Assembly: GCA_040506275.1 (NCBI GenBank)
Contig: JBEVXD010000009.1
Coordinates: 127,887 to 191,886, forward strand
Length of the DNA stretch: 64,000 nucleotides
Reading direction: 5' to 3'
From: Thiodiazotropha sp040506275
GTDB lineage: Bacteria > Pseudomonadota > Gammaproteobacteria > Chromatiales > Chromatiaceae
The notes beneath the pieces were generated by a model. It searched no databases and had not been told where the DNA came from. It saw only the letters and a list, made by a program, of their open reading frames with translations. Below, in pieces: positions 37,848 through 46,955 of the stretch. The position numbers and the translations under genes are program-made. The first letter of the stretch is position 1; each line of letters begins with the position of its first letter.

Positions 37848-38210
37848 ATGCGTAGCACTCACACGATGAGGAAGCTCTATTATGTTTTTGCTTTGATTAT
37901 TTTCAGCTCGGCAGCCAGTTCAGCCAATATGAGCTTGTGTGATTGCTTAACCAAACCTATAGACACAGATACCAAACATGCAGAGTGCAGTAAAATATTT
38001 GAAACCACTGAGCCTGCAAAAATGAGAGCTGAACGCTCAACATGCTTAGCAACTATCCCCACACCTCCTGGCGGTGCAGATGTCTGCTTCTGTCTACGCA
38101 GTCGCTCAAGGGAGCCTGCACACGTGAAAACCTGCAAAGCCATATTGGAAAAAATCCCTGACAATGAATTTGTACAAAAATCTAGAGCCTGTGCTCGGGC
38201 AATTTATTAA
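37848..38210 (+). CDS. Secreted cysteine-rich small protein, unknown function
   Basis: A 120-residue protein with a good signal peptide (MRKLYYVFALIIFSSAASSA, cleavage near residue 26). The mature part has eight cysteines, including CDC and CFC pairs, and many charged residues, so a disulfide-bonded periplasmic protein is likely. An AAGGAG site lies about 6 nt before the ATG at 37848; ATG 37866 is an alternative. No family recognised. It sits alone between the TetR remnant and a further unknown gene. Confidence 0.65.
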   Translation: MRSTHTMRKLYYVFALIIFSSAASSANMSLCDCLTKPIDTDTKHAECSKIFETTEPAKMRAERSTCLATIPTPPGGADVCFCLRSRSREPAHVKTCKAILEKIPDNEFVQKSRACARAIY

Positions 38211-38372
38211 TCAGACAAGGCCCTAGTGTAGTTGAACTATTTATTTCACCACTCGTCATCAGTTTCCGCTAAACTTCAGCCAACCCTGCCAGAATGGCAC
38301 ACTATAAATCGTGCCTTTTCGCGAAAATGAGGGTACTGTTCTCACCACTGATTCTGTTGTAAAGCCAAAGCC

Positions 38373-38843
38373 ATGTCAGACACTAATAGCGACAAAACCA
38401 CATCAGCATCCTCAATTCCGAAGAAGCCCCCGAAGCGGCCAAAACGTGATTACTCAGCTATGCCGCAAAAACCGATCACACTCAAGCATATAGAGAAAAA
38501 GCCGGTGCGTACCAAACAGAAGACAGTCTCACAGGAACAGCAGCGCGTGCGCAAGCCTACACCCAGAAAAAAGGCAACCAATCCCTGGCACCTTGAAGGG
38601 ATGTCAGACGAAGCAAAAGCCACCATAACAGCTGGCGCGGAGAGTGAAGGTCTGACGATCGCTCAGTACCTGGAACAGATGGTGATGCAACGGGATAGAG
38701 AAGTGACACCTGCTCAGGTTCAAACACCCGACGCGGAGACACTCGCCCGGATCAATGCAATCGAGCAGCGATTGGATCTCATTGAAGAGCAGCGGGGTTT
38801 TTGGGGCAGTTTCTGGGATAGGGTGATGAACACTAAAGAGTAG
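38373..38843 (+). CDS. Basic, partly disordered protein of unknown function
   Basis: A 156-residue protein. The first 70 residues are rich in Lys, Pro, Ser and Thr (PKKPPKRPKRD) and probably unstructured. Residues 72-108 look helical (WHLEGMSDEAKATITAGAE). A C-terminal amphipathic segment (ETLARINAIEQRLDLIEEQ) may form a short coiled coil before an aromatic end (GFWGSFWDRVM). No domain recognised. Ends 30 bp from the convergent beta-propeller gene. Confidence 0.6.
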   Translation: MSDTNSDKTTSASSIPKKPPKRPKRDYSAMPQKPITLKHIEKKPVRTKQKTVSQEQQRVRKPTPRKKATNPWHLEGMSDEAKATITAGAESEGLTIAQYLEQMVMQRDREVTPAQVQTPDAETLARINAIEQRLDLIEEQRGFWGSFWDRVMNTKE

Positions 38844-38872
38844 TCTCCATCTCCTGCAAGATCAGAAACTCC

Positions 38873-39787
38873 TTAGATATTATCTGGATGCAGAATCTCA
38901 CGCCACATCTTGCCATCGAATACCAGAATATCTTTCTCCCCAACAGACCAGAGCAATCCCTCCTTGGTAAACAATCGATTGGTAGTGATTGTTTTTTCCA
39001 GTCCCACATCAACAGGCACGATCTCCTCTCCATCGACAACCGCGAGTGATTGATTGGCAGCCAGATATATCTTGTTCTGGAAGACCGCCATGCCATACCA
39101 ATGGTCAGAGAAGTCATCACTTCGAATCTCTGCCCACTGATTGAAGCTGCCGCGAAGCACGACGCCTTTGTTGCCTGCAATCCAAACCGTGCCATCCTCC
39201 AGGCAACAGACAGTGGAGAGATGGCTATTGGTTGGACTATCATCCTTTAGCCACTCCGATCCATTGTAAAAATAGATTTCACCTTGCCAGCCCACAGCAT
39301 AGATATGATTCCCATCCTGGCCATCCATATCAAAGAAACCGGTTGCAGTATCGTGAGTCAGAATCTGATCACTGATAGAGATCCAGTCATCTTCTACACG
39401 TTTATAGACCTGCCTACCGTAGCCGCAGACATAGAGTTCGCCTGCGATATTCTTGATGGCTTCGACATAGCCATAGGCCTCTTCCCAGTTGAGGCCGGCA
39501 CCAGGGATCTGTTCCAATTCCGTGCCACCCGAATTAACTTTGGCGACTTCACCATTTTTACCCAATACCCACCATGCCCGGGTCTGAGCTGCCTGATTAA
39601 TCAGATAGGAGACCGACTTAGCATCAAAATTCAAGTCAGCATGGCCCCACTGTCCATCCAGATGCATAAAGAAGCGCGTGAAAACATTATCACCGGACAG
39701 CATGTCGGGGAATGCGGCAATCCCCAATAGCCCCTTTCTACCAGAGTAGGCATTTAAAAAGGTGACTGGGACCTTACCTGAACTCAT
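38873..39787 (-). CDS. Beta-propeller-like protein, candidate immunity or accessory of T6SS effector
   Basis: A 304-residue protein built of about six repeats of roughly 40-45 residues with motifs such as GKNGEVAKVNSGG, VCGYGRQVYKRVEDDW, AVGWQGEIYFYNGSEW, IAGNKGVVLRG and VGEKDILVFDGKMW, as in WD40 or kelch-type propellers. There is no signal peptide or membrane segment, so it should be cytosolic. It follows the PAAR-like toxin gene by 30 nt on the same strand, the usual slot for the cognate immunity protein. That role is inferred from position only; a chaperone or a second cargo protein is possible. Confidence 0.6.
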   Translation of the reverse strand: MSSGKVPVTFLNAYSGRKGLLGIAAFPDMLSGDNVFTRFFMHLDGQWGHADLNFDAKSVSYLINQAAQTRAWWVLGKNGEVAKVNSGGTELEQIPGAGLNWEEAYGYVEAIKNIAGELYVCGYGRQVYKRVEDDWISISDQILTHDTATGFFDMDGQDGNHIYAVGWQGEIYFYNGSEWLKDDSPTNSHLSTVCCLEDGTVWIAGNKGVVLRGSFNQWAEIRSDDFSDHWYGMAVFQNKIYLAANQSLAVVDGEEIVPVDVGLEKTITTNRLFTKEGLLWSVGEKDILVFDGKMWREILHPDNI

Positions 39788-39817
39788 AGTGTTTCCCCCT
39801 GGGTTGTGAGTTCATTA

Positions 39818-41092
39818 TTAATCTATTCCAACGGCAGGTGTCGCACCTTGAGGCACAAACCCTTCAGGCGTTCGATTACCACTTGAATCGGCTCGCAGCA
39901 TTACATTATCAGACTTGCCCTCGCCCACATCCATACCCATCTCTTTATGGGCTGCTTCGCACTGCTTCTTCATACAGGCCTTGTCACAGGATTGCTTGAC
40001 CTGGGTGACAGCATCAGACCCTTTTTCATTAGCCTGTTCAAAACTCCAGGTACCTGCGGTCTTCTTTACCGCTCTCTCCCCACCCTTCATTTTCGGCTTA
40101 CCGGTTTTTGTGGTGAGCTCTTCGACATTCATAAACTTGTCTTCTTCCGCATCAACAATCGCATGTACCCGGCCATGCTCTTTTACCTTGCCAGCGCTAT
40201 CCTTCTCACTTTTCGTACCCCCCTCCAAACAGACACATGGGGCTGTGGTGTCATCATAAGACTCAGAACCTGGGTAACGATCACCACTCCCCGCCTTTCT
40301 CTCCCCTGAGGGCATGAAGCAGTGTGCTGGAATCACATGATGAGGGGTCTTGCCATCACAACAACCAAAATCGAAAGGCACCAGATTGCAGTCGAGCTGA
40401 CCTTTGCAATCGTCGTCATCACACATATCACGGGTAGCACCCGCCTTGTTATAGAACGCCTTCTCACCGGCATCTTCCTTAACCAAGGCCTTCCAGTCGA
40501 CTTTTGAATCATCCTCCAATGCTACCTTTTGGGTGACATCCGCCACCTTGTGGTCCTTGCGTTTTTGCTGCGTGGTGTTTTTCTTGATGTGCTTTTCCAT
40601 GCAATCCTGGGTCTTCTTTGACTCGGCTTTACAATCTTCCGATGCAGTGGCAAGCGCCATCGAATCCATATAGATCCAGGGCGGTGTCTGGCCTGGCATG
40701 CTGGAGTGGTTATGGGTGGTCAGGTCAAGATGCCTGACTACATTCTTGCCTTCAATCTTCACATCCATTGACCAGGCATTGAAATAGACCTTGCCTTTGA
40801 TTTTACTGGTTATGACTCCTTTTTTCGGCGCGCATCCCGCTTCGTCACCCATCGATGTTTTAAAATGGGACTTATTCTTGAGCATGACCTCTTTACCTGA
40901 GATCTTTACTTTTTTGCTCCCTTTGGTAGTGTCCTTGGCCATCCCGGTATTCGGGTAGGGAATAGGTACACCTGGTGGCGTTGCCGGGGTTTGCGGTGGG
41001 GTAAAGCAGACATCAGGAAACGCGCAGATCGCTTTTCCATCTGCCTTTTTACAGGAGATCTCCCGCCCGTTGGCAAATACGTTATTGGCCAT
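39818..41092 (-). CDS. PAAR-like (DUF4150) protein with C-terminal HNH/EndoVII-type nuclease toxin
   Basis: A 424-residue probable type VI secretion effector. Residues 1-130 match DUF4150 PAAR-like domains, which cap the VgrG spike (ICAFPDVCFTPPQTPATPPG, PYPNTGMAKDTT, SHFKTSMGDEAG, GKVYFNAWSMDVKIEGKNV, HLDLTTHNH). A charged linker follows. Residues 235-325 contain CCDGKTPHHVIPAHCF with H251-H252, then APCVCLEGGTKSEKDSAGK and a late histidine H310, which resembles the GHH-signature HNH/endonuclease VII toxins. Cysteine-rich tail. The target is probably DNA, by family; not shown here. Downstream of DUF2169 and KS-like genes. Confidence 0.85.
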   Translation of the reverse strand: MANNVFANGREISCKKADGKAICAFPDVCFTPPQTPATPPGVPIPYPNTGMAKDTTKGSKKVKISGKEVMLKNKSHFKTSMGDEAGCAPKKGVITSKIKGKVYFNAWSMDVKIEGKNVVRHLDLTTHNHSSMPGQTPPWIYMDSMALATASEDCKAESKKTQDCMEKHIKKNTTQQKRKDHKVADVTQKVALEDDSKVDWKALVKEDAGEKAFYNKAGATRDMCDDDDCKGQLDCNLVPFDFGCCDGKTPHHVIPAHCFMPSGERKAGSGDRYPGSESYDDTTAPCVCLEGGTKSEKDSAGKVKEHGRVHAIVDAEEDKFMNVEELTTKTGKPKMKGGERAVKKTAGTWSFEQANEKGSDAVTQVKQSCDKACMKKQCEAAHKEMGMDVGEGKSDNVMLRADSSGNRTPEGFVPQGATPAVGID

Positions 41093-41094
41093 TG

Positions 41095-42132
41095 TTACTC
41101 ATCTCCCGCTCTCCAGATGCAGACCAGTGACGAGCGTTTACCATCGTCATTGCCCATATGCGCCAAGATCTTCGGCCCTTTGCTATATCCCTTCTCACAG
41201 GCTGTCTTCAACACAGCCAGCATCACTGCCCCCTGAGCCGCTCCCACTTCACCGATACAGTCGGCAGGATGCCAGATATCAAATTCAGGTTTCGGCGTCT
41301 TCAGGGTTCGACTGAGCGCCAGGCTAGCCTCTTTGAAATAGTACTGCTCACCAGACAGGTCAGTGATGCGAAAATCGAGATCACTCATCTTGCAACCCGC
41401 ATCCCCCACTGCATCTTTAATGGCAGCAGTTAATCCATCCGCTTTTAAAGGCTCTTCAGAATCAACAGCTGCAGCTTCGATACCGAATCCCAGTCCCTGA
41501 CAGCAGAGACGGGCCCCTTTTACCCGCTGTGGGGATTCGATAATCAACGCCACCGCGGCTTCTCCCGGAATAAAACCGTTGGAGTTCTGACTGGTCAGTA
41601 ATCGCTCCTGTTGTTCCCAATGGCTCAGGGACGAAGCGACCAACAAGGTATCTGTGGCAACGATTAAAACACGCTCCAGACCCTCTTGATTGATCAGGTT
41701 GTGCGCATGGCGGAGGGCAATCGCAACCGACACATGTCCTGAAGCGATAATTCGCGACTGCTCATGAAACTCCATCTCCAGCTCGGCTTGCAGATCAAGA
41801 AAGAGTTGGTTGTCATCATCGATTATCCGTCCCGGTCGATCCTGTTCAGGCAGACAGAGCAGAAGGGGGGTCTGAGGCGCATCCAACGAGTTACCACTCT
41901 GCAGTGATTCACGGATTGCGGATGCCGCCATCTTGATCAGTTTGGTTCTACCCCGCCAGGGCTGGTCCAACACTACTTCACAACCCAGTATCCACTCTCC
42001 GGCACGATCGATGAACTGAGTCTCCTGAAAGTTATCGATAGCAGATCGAATTGCAGCACAGCTGGCAGCCGTATCCAACCCCACGCCTGAGACCATTCCG
42101 GTTGCTGTGATTGCAAGGGATGTGGCCATCAA
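41095..42132 (-). CDS. Ketosynthase-like protein lacking catalytic residues, T6SS-associated
   Basis: A 345-residue thiolase-fold protein related to beta-ketoacyl-ACP synthases. Fold markers remain: ITATGMVSGVG at the start, FIPGEAAVALIIES, and VGAAQGAVMLAVLK. At the nucleophilic elbow the sequence is ASGHVSVAIAL with no cysteine, and the late GHxxGAAG-type histidine is replaced (CIGEVGAAQ), so condensation activity is unlikely. It overlaps the DUF2169 gene by 4 nt and precedes the effector by 2 nt. Such proteins occur in DUF2169-PAAR effector operons, where a chaperone or adaptor job is plausible. Confidence 0.75.
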   Translation of the reverse strand: MMATSLAITATGMVSGVGLDTAASCAAIRSAIDNFQETQFIDRAGEWILGCEVVLDQPWRGRTKLIKMAASAIRESLQSGNSLDAPQTPLLLCLPEQDRPGRIIDDDNQLFLDLQAELEMEFHEQSRIIASGHVSVAIALRHAHNLINQEGLERVLIVATDTLLVASSLSHWEQQERLLTSQNSNGFIPGEAAVALIIESPQRVKGARLCCQGLGFGIEAAAVDSEEPLKADGLTAAIKDAVGDAGCKMSDLDFRITDLSGEQYYFKEASLALSRTLKTPKPEFDIWHPADCIGEVGAAQGAVMLAVLKTACEKGYSKGPKILAHMGNDDGKRSSLVCIWRAGDE

Positions 42133-43238
42133 CCCTCCTCCGATTCAGTTGCAGGGGTGCGAGTAAGATGGGCCAGCGAGGGATAGTAGACCTTTCCCAA
42201 CTCCCGCGCCCGCCACCAGGCGCGTGTTTTTCTTCCCACTAGAACCTGAGACAGTTCAAAGATATTTTTCCTTAACGGCACCATTGTCCGCCAGGTCAAA
42301 GTGAACACGCCCTCATCCGGCTCCAACACCAGGGTGTCGATAACTGCCTGCTGCCTGCTCTGTTGCCCATTTTTATAGAAAAAGACTACCGGCATCTCAA
42401 TCTGAGGCAGATCGAACGATGTCTGCCCCTCTGGGGTGAGATTCTCAAGAAACACCCGCTCTCCCCCTTGTAGATAGGGGATTTGCTGGTCTTCCGGTGC
42501 CGCCTGATAATAAGCCTCGTTAAAATCACCCGGCAAAAATGGAAAGCCGTTTTCCTGCCACTCATCATCGTAGGTACCAGCATACTGCTGACGAGGCATC
42601 CAACCCCGCCCGACCGGTCCAAAGGACATCGGCGCATAGTTACCATTTGGCACGGTTACCGGACGCTTCAACTCTTCTGTGTTAGGCATAGGCGAACCAT
42701 CAACCAATTCACGGGCAAGTTGCTGGTGAAATCCTCTGCCAACCGGGTTTGACATCAGGGCAGTGTGTTTGCGGTCATTCTCATGAAGGTTGTCAAGGCC
42801 ACCAAAGGCACAATCGTAGCTGATCGGCATCTGCGCAAATACCCCAGGATATCCTGGACTGATCGCCAGATTTCCCGCTTCCCAAACACGATCACCAGTG
42901 ACTGTAAAAGACTTATACAAGGAACTTATTCTGAGGGTGACTTCCACCCTGGATACTGGTTGTCCACCAGGAGCGTATGCACTCCCATTCAACAGCACAT
43001 CACATCGAGGTTTGATGGGGGCATAATCGGTTTCATACAGCGGTGCAGAGTGGCCAGGTTCACCACTGAAGATGTCCGCCTCAACCAGTGGCTTCTGAGT
43101 CTCTGCCAGTAAAACAGTCTGACGGGGTGGCGGTATCCTGAATGTACCTTTGATTGCCACCACTAACAGCTCCCGACCATCGGGTCTCATCCCCATGGTA
43201 AAGCCAGCTTGCATCCCGGATGCATTGAGCAGTTCCAT
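42129..43238 (-). CDS. DUF2169 protein, T6SS effector adaptor family
   Basis: A 369-residue protein with the DUF2169 pattern: GMRPDGRELLVVAIKGTF, YETDYAPIKPRCDVLLNG, YDCAFGGLDN, NPVGRGF and the GPVGRGWMPRQQYAGTYDD segment. Cytosolic by sequence. DUF2169 proteins are encoded with PAAR-like effectors and are thought to help load them on the T6SS spike. First gene of a tight four-gene run. No Hcp, VgrG or Tss genes are in the window, so the apparatus would be elsewhere. Confidence 0.85.
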   Translation of the reverse strand: MELLNASGMQAGFTMGMRPDGRELLVVAIKGTFRIPPPRQTVLLAETQKPLVEADIFSGEPGHSAPLYETDYAPIKPRCDVLLNGSAYAPGGQPVSRVEVTLRISSLYKSFTVTGDRVWEAGNLAISPGYPGVFAQMPISYDCAFGGLDNLHENDRKHTALMSNPVGRGFHQQLARELVDGSPMPNTEELKRPVTVPNGNYAPMSFGPVGRGWMPRQQYAGTYDDEWQENGFPFLPGDFNEAYYQAAPEDQQIPYLQGGERVFLENLTPEGQTSFDLPQIEMPVVFFYKNGQQSRQQAVIDTLVLEPDEGVFTLTWRTMVPLRKNIFELSQVLVGRKTRAWWRARELGKVYYPSLAHLTRTPATESEEG

Positions 43239-43289
43239 CGTTATTTATTCTCTTGTTGACGGCTGATAATCCATCCCGGACACTTCAAT

Positions 43290-43311
43290 AAAAAAGACGG
43301 GCGTTAAGCCC
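43290..43311 (-). terminator. Intrinsic terminator upstream of DUF2169 gene
   Basis: On the minus strand CGGGC, a 4-nt loop, GCCCG, then TCTTTTTT: a standard rho-independent terminator. It would end transcription coming from rmuC and insulate the effector operon, whose own promoter would then lie in the remaining 50 nt before 43238 or overlap the hairpin. The 43312-43678 stretch holds only a REP. Confidence 0.65.
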
Positions 43312-43506
43312 GGCTCTCCTTGGTTGTTTTTCCTTCCTCTGAAGCATAACCCCTTTTCGCGCAGTTTCCAGCGAAAAAGTACCGCCCAGGATCTGCTGGA
43401 TCACAGACCGCTCAATATCTCTCCCTACGCAGGGTGTTGTAAATGCAAGTTAAAATAAAAAAGGATACAACTATTGTGGTCCCTAGTTTAATCTGACTCC
43501 CGGCAT

Positions 43507-43528
43507 GGTGCGGCAGGCCGCACCCTAC
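43507..43528. repeat. REP-like palindrome
   Basis: GGTGCGGCAGGCCGCACC followed by CTAC (GTAG foot on the complementary strand). Identical in core to copies at 50214 and 56365; the bases before it (CGGCAT) are also shared. Confidence 0.8.
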
Positions 43529-43678
43529 ACAATGTTGTACTCCGCGTGCTTATTCAGCCTGCATTTCTTGCCTACCATAGCCCTGCTCGATTACTCGCAT
43601 TAAAGGTAGCAGGCCTGCTTGGCTCACCCCATGTTCACAGCTCAGGGTCTGAATAGCTGACCATTCTCAGGGAGCCGA

Positions 43679-45250
43679 TCACTCCTCTTCAGCTGCTGGC
43701 AGGGAAGCCTTGCGAAAAACCGGCAGATCCGGACTCGACTCCTCTTCCAACTCAACCTTCTCAATCTTTTCAAATCGGTTACTGATCTTACGCGCAGAGA
43801 CATTAACATCACTGACATCCTGATGAGCCTGACCGATGTGCCTTGCCAGATTGTCCATCCTGGATTGAAAACGCCCAAAATCTTTCGACAATGCTCGCAA
43901 GTGTTCTTGAATGATATGAACCTGCTCCCGGGTGGCCGCATCCTTCATCACTGCTCTCGCAGTGGTCAGAATAGCCATCATAGTGGTGGGCGAAACCAAC
44001 CACACCCGCTTACGGAACGCCTCTTCCACCAGGTCTGGAAAATGGGCATGGATTTCTGCAAACACAGCTTCAGCCGGAATGAACATAACAGCACCATCCG
44101 AAGTCTCCCCAGGAATGATATAACGGGAGGCGATGTCATCCATATGTTTGCGGATATCTGTACGGAACTGGCGTTGGGCCTGGGTACGATCCGATTCCGG
44201 TAACTGTTCATCAAGCATACGCTGGAAAGATTCCAACGGGAATTTAGCATCGATCACCACATTCCCGGTTGGCTCGGGGAGAAACAATACACAGTCGGCA
44301 CGCCTGCCGTTACTCAGCGTATGTTGCAGCGAGAAACCGCTCTCAGGCATTACATTTCGTACCAGGGCATTCAGCTGGACTTCACCAAAGGCACCTCTGG
44401 ATCGTTTATCTGAAAGAACCTCCTGCAGGGAAACCACATTTGATGAGAGCTCGGTAATCTTCTTCTGCGCCTCATCTATTCGAGTCAGATGAGTGAGCAC
44501 CTGATTGAAGGTCTCCGTGGTCTTTTCAAAACCTTCACTGAGACGTTTCTCCACCTGCCCGCTGATCTCCTTGAGACGCTGATCGGTGGTCTCGGTCAAG
44601 CCCTCTACCCGTTTCCCCAGGTTGTCCGCATGTTGACTAAGGGCTTCTGCAACCTGCTTGCGCACCTCCCCCATACCAGACTGCAAAGTCTCCTGCTGCT
44701 TGCTCAAACTATGGGCCTGTCGCTCATCGAATGACTCCCGTTGCTGGGAGAGGGATCGGGCCAAAGATTCACGCAGCTCTCCCAGTTTTTCCTGCTGATG
44801 CAAGCGGCCATCTGCCAGGTTCTCTGTGACCGCTTTTTTCAGGGCCTCGAACTGCTCTAAAAGATCCAGGCGCAGACGACTGGCATCTCCACCCAAATTC
44901 TGCAGAATATCCGCAAAACGTCTCTCCAGAGACTGGCTGAGCTTGTCTGAATGCTCCTGATGAGACTGCTGCATCCCATGCAACAGGCGCTGTTGGGCCA
45001 GCATGCCTTTGGCAATTCTTTCCGATAGCAGCTCCCGTAACTCACTCTGCTCCCGAACACTCCTGCGTTCCAGTTCATGCAGTTGTTCTTGCAGCGACTG
45101 TTGATGATTAATCCGGACTTGCTCTCCCCGTTGCTGGTTATCGAGGAGACGTGCCAGCCAATAAAGAACCCAACCCAACAGGAACAGACAGGAGAGCCCT
45201 AAAATCAGGAGCACTTGTTGAGCAGATGAGATTTGAGTAAACCATTCCAT
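43679..45250 (-). CDS. rmuC: DNA recombination protein RmuC
   Basis: A protein of about 523 residues with one N-terminal transmembrane helix (SAQQVLLILGLSCLFLLGWV), a long coiled coil (roughly residues 40-260, rich in Gln, Leu and Glu) and the C-terminal RmuC nuclease-like domain (SDKRSRGAFGEVQLNALVR, DAKFPLESFQRM, ETSDGAVMFIPAEAVFAEI, TTMMAILTTAR). E. coli RmuC limits inversions at short inverted repeats. The start MEWFTQ at 45250 is chosen since it precedes the membrane helix closely; an ATG at 45268 is possible. Confidence 0.9.
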   Translation of the reverse strand: MEWFTQISSAQQVLLILGLSCLFLLGWVLYWLARLLDNQQRGEQVRINHQQSLQEQLHELERRSVREQSELRELLSERIAKGMLAQQRLLHGMQQSHQEHSDKLSQSLERRFADILQNLGGDASRLRLDLLEQFEALKKAVTENLADGRLHQQEKLGELRESLARSLSQQRESFDERQAHSLSKQQETLQSGMGEVRKQVAEALSQHADNLGKRVEGLTETTDQRLKEISGQVEKRLSEGFEKTTETFNQVLTHLTRIDEAQKKITELSSNVVSLQEVLSDKRSRGAFGEVQLNALVRNVMPESGFSLQHTLSNGRRADCVLFLPEPTGNVVIDAKFPLESFQRMLDEQLPESDRTQAQRQFRTDIRKHMDDIASRYIIPGETSDGAVMFIPAEAVFAEIHAHFPDLVEEAFRKRVWLVSPTTMMAILTTARAVMKDAATREQVHIIQEHLRALSKDFGRFQSRMDNLARHIGQAHQDVSDVNVSARKISNRFEKIEKVELEEESSPDLPVFRKASLPAAEEE

Positions 45251-45531
45251 GGATGAACTATACCCCATGCAGAGACTCAAAATGCGAGCCTTAACCTGAA
45301 CCCCGGGAGTTCGTCGTGGCACAGGCTTTTAATCCGACTGGCTTTATTATGAATAATCTCATCAGACTTAAGGGATTCAGTGATGATTTATTATTACACA
45401 TGCCGAATCAATATCTTACATGCTTCATTTCCTATCAACCTGCAGATCCAGGTTAAGGACTGAAACGCTAAACTTGCATAACCGATCCATCATCATTACC
45501 TTTGCCGCTCATCTGAGAAATCCTGAATCCC

Positions 45532-46824
45532 ATGCGCGTTCATTTAAAAACACTGGGCTGCCGTCTCAACGAGGCGGAGCTTGAAACCTGGAGTCGAGAG
45601 TTTCAATCTCGCGGCCACCACATGACCAGTCAGGCTGAAGAGGCCGACCTGTTGGTGGTAAATACCTGCGCAGTCACCCAGGAAGCGGTCAGAAAATCAC
45701 GAAAGTTGATGAGTCGCAGTGGTCGGCTGAACCCAAATGCCCGACTGGTTGTGAGTGGATGCTACGCCTCACTGGAACCGGATGAAGCACTGAAGATGGA
45801 GGGAGTCGATCTGCTGGTCGATAACCGGGATAAAGCCAGGCTGGTAGAGATTGTTGAACAGAAGCTCGACCTGAAGCTGATGCCTGAAGCCGCCATGGAA
45901 GCTGAGACCAGTGGTATCCTGGAACGCGGGCGACAACGTGCTTTTATCAAAGTACAGGATGGCTGCCGCTACCGTTGTACCTTCTGCATAGTCACTCTGG
46001 CCAGAGGAGACGAACACAGCCGCGACCCTGAAGAGATCATCGAAGAGATCAACCGCCTGCACCAGGAAGGAATCCAGGAAGCTGTTCTGACCGGTGTCCA
46101 TATCGGTGGTTACGGCAGCGATATCGACTCAAGTCTGGTGCAGTTGATCCGACAGATTCTTGATCAGACAGAAATTCCCCGTCTTCGTATCGGCTCTATT
46201 GAACCTTGGGATCTGGAAGTGGAATTCTGGTCCCTGTTCGACAACCCCCGTTTCATGCCCCATCTTCACCTGCCGCTACAGAGTGGTTCGGATAGAGTTC
46301 TCCGACGTATGGCCCGTCGCTGTCGCACGGACGAATACCGTCAACTGATAGCGGAAGCGAGAAGCAACATTACCGATTTCAATGTCACCACTGACATCAT
46401 CGTCGGCTTTCCCGGGGAATCTGACGTGGAGTGGCAGGAGACCCTCTCTTTTGTTGAAGAGATCGGTTTCGGACATCTGCATATCTTTGCCTACTCTCCT
46501 CGTCTGGGAACCAAGGCAGCCACCCTGCCCGAGCCGATCGGCCGGGAGTCAAAACGACAACGAAGTGAAGTGCTGCACCAGTTAGGCAAACAGATGAAGT
46601 TACAAACCCTTGAGGCCTGCATTGGCAAGACCATGCCTATATTGGTGGAGGGCTCCCCGGATCGGGGCTGGAGCGGTTATACCCCCAACTATCTGCGTGT
46701 GGAGATCAGCGCCCCGCCAGAAGCAGATCTGGTCAACAGGATTGTACCTTGTCAACTGACCGGGCTCTCTCCCAGCGGAGATACTCTACAAGGGTCAATC
46801 CCCACGACATTGGGTGGTGATTGA
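45532..46824 (+). CDS. mtaB: MiaB-family tRNA methylthiotransferase, MtaB type
   Basis: A 430-residue radical SAM enzyme. The N-terminal domain carries three cysteines for one iron-sulfur cluster (KTLGCRLNEAE, NTCAVTQEA, VSGCYASLEP). The radical SAM motif is CRYRCTFC near residues 147-154, and a TRAM-like C-terminus follows. The opening VHLKTLGCRLNEAELE is characteristic of MtaB, which converts t6A37 to ms2t6A37 in tRNA, rather than MiaB or RimO. Specificity is inferred from similarity. Confidence 0.9.
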   Translation: MRVHLKTLGCRLNEAELETWSREFQSRGHHMTSQAEEADLLVVNTCAVTQEAVRKSRKLMSRSGRLNPNARLVVSGCYASLEPDEALKMEGVDLLVDNRDKARLVEIVEQKLDLKLMPEAAMEAETSGILERGRQRAFIKVQDGCRYRCTFCIVTLARGDEHSRDPEEIIEEINRLHQEGIQEAVLTGVHIGGYGSDIDSSLVQLIRQILDQTEIPRLRIGSIEPWDLEVEFWSLFDNPRFMPHLHLPLQSGSDRVLRRMARRCRTDEYRQLIAEARSNITDFNVTTDIIVGFPGESDVEWQETLSFVEEIGFGHLHIFAYSPRLGTKAATLPEPIGRESKRQRSEVLHQLGKQMKLQTLEACIGKTMPILVEGSPDRGWSGYTPNYLRVEISAPPEADLVNRIVPCQLTGLSPSGDTLQGSIPTTLGGD

Positions 46825-46955
46825 AATCCGCACAGTCCGCTTCTACTCAAACACCAAACTAAATACTGACTATACATCACACACAAGTATGAGAGTCAGC
46901 TCAAAGGGCACGAGCCCACTAGACTTATCTCTTTTTTTAAGAACCAACAGCAGCT

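Noticed and set aside
38873..43238. Fatty-acid or polyketide biosynthesis operon
   Set aside because: The KS-like protein lacks catalytic residues and its neighbours are DUF2169 and PAAR-like proteins, not acyl carrier or reductase genes.
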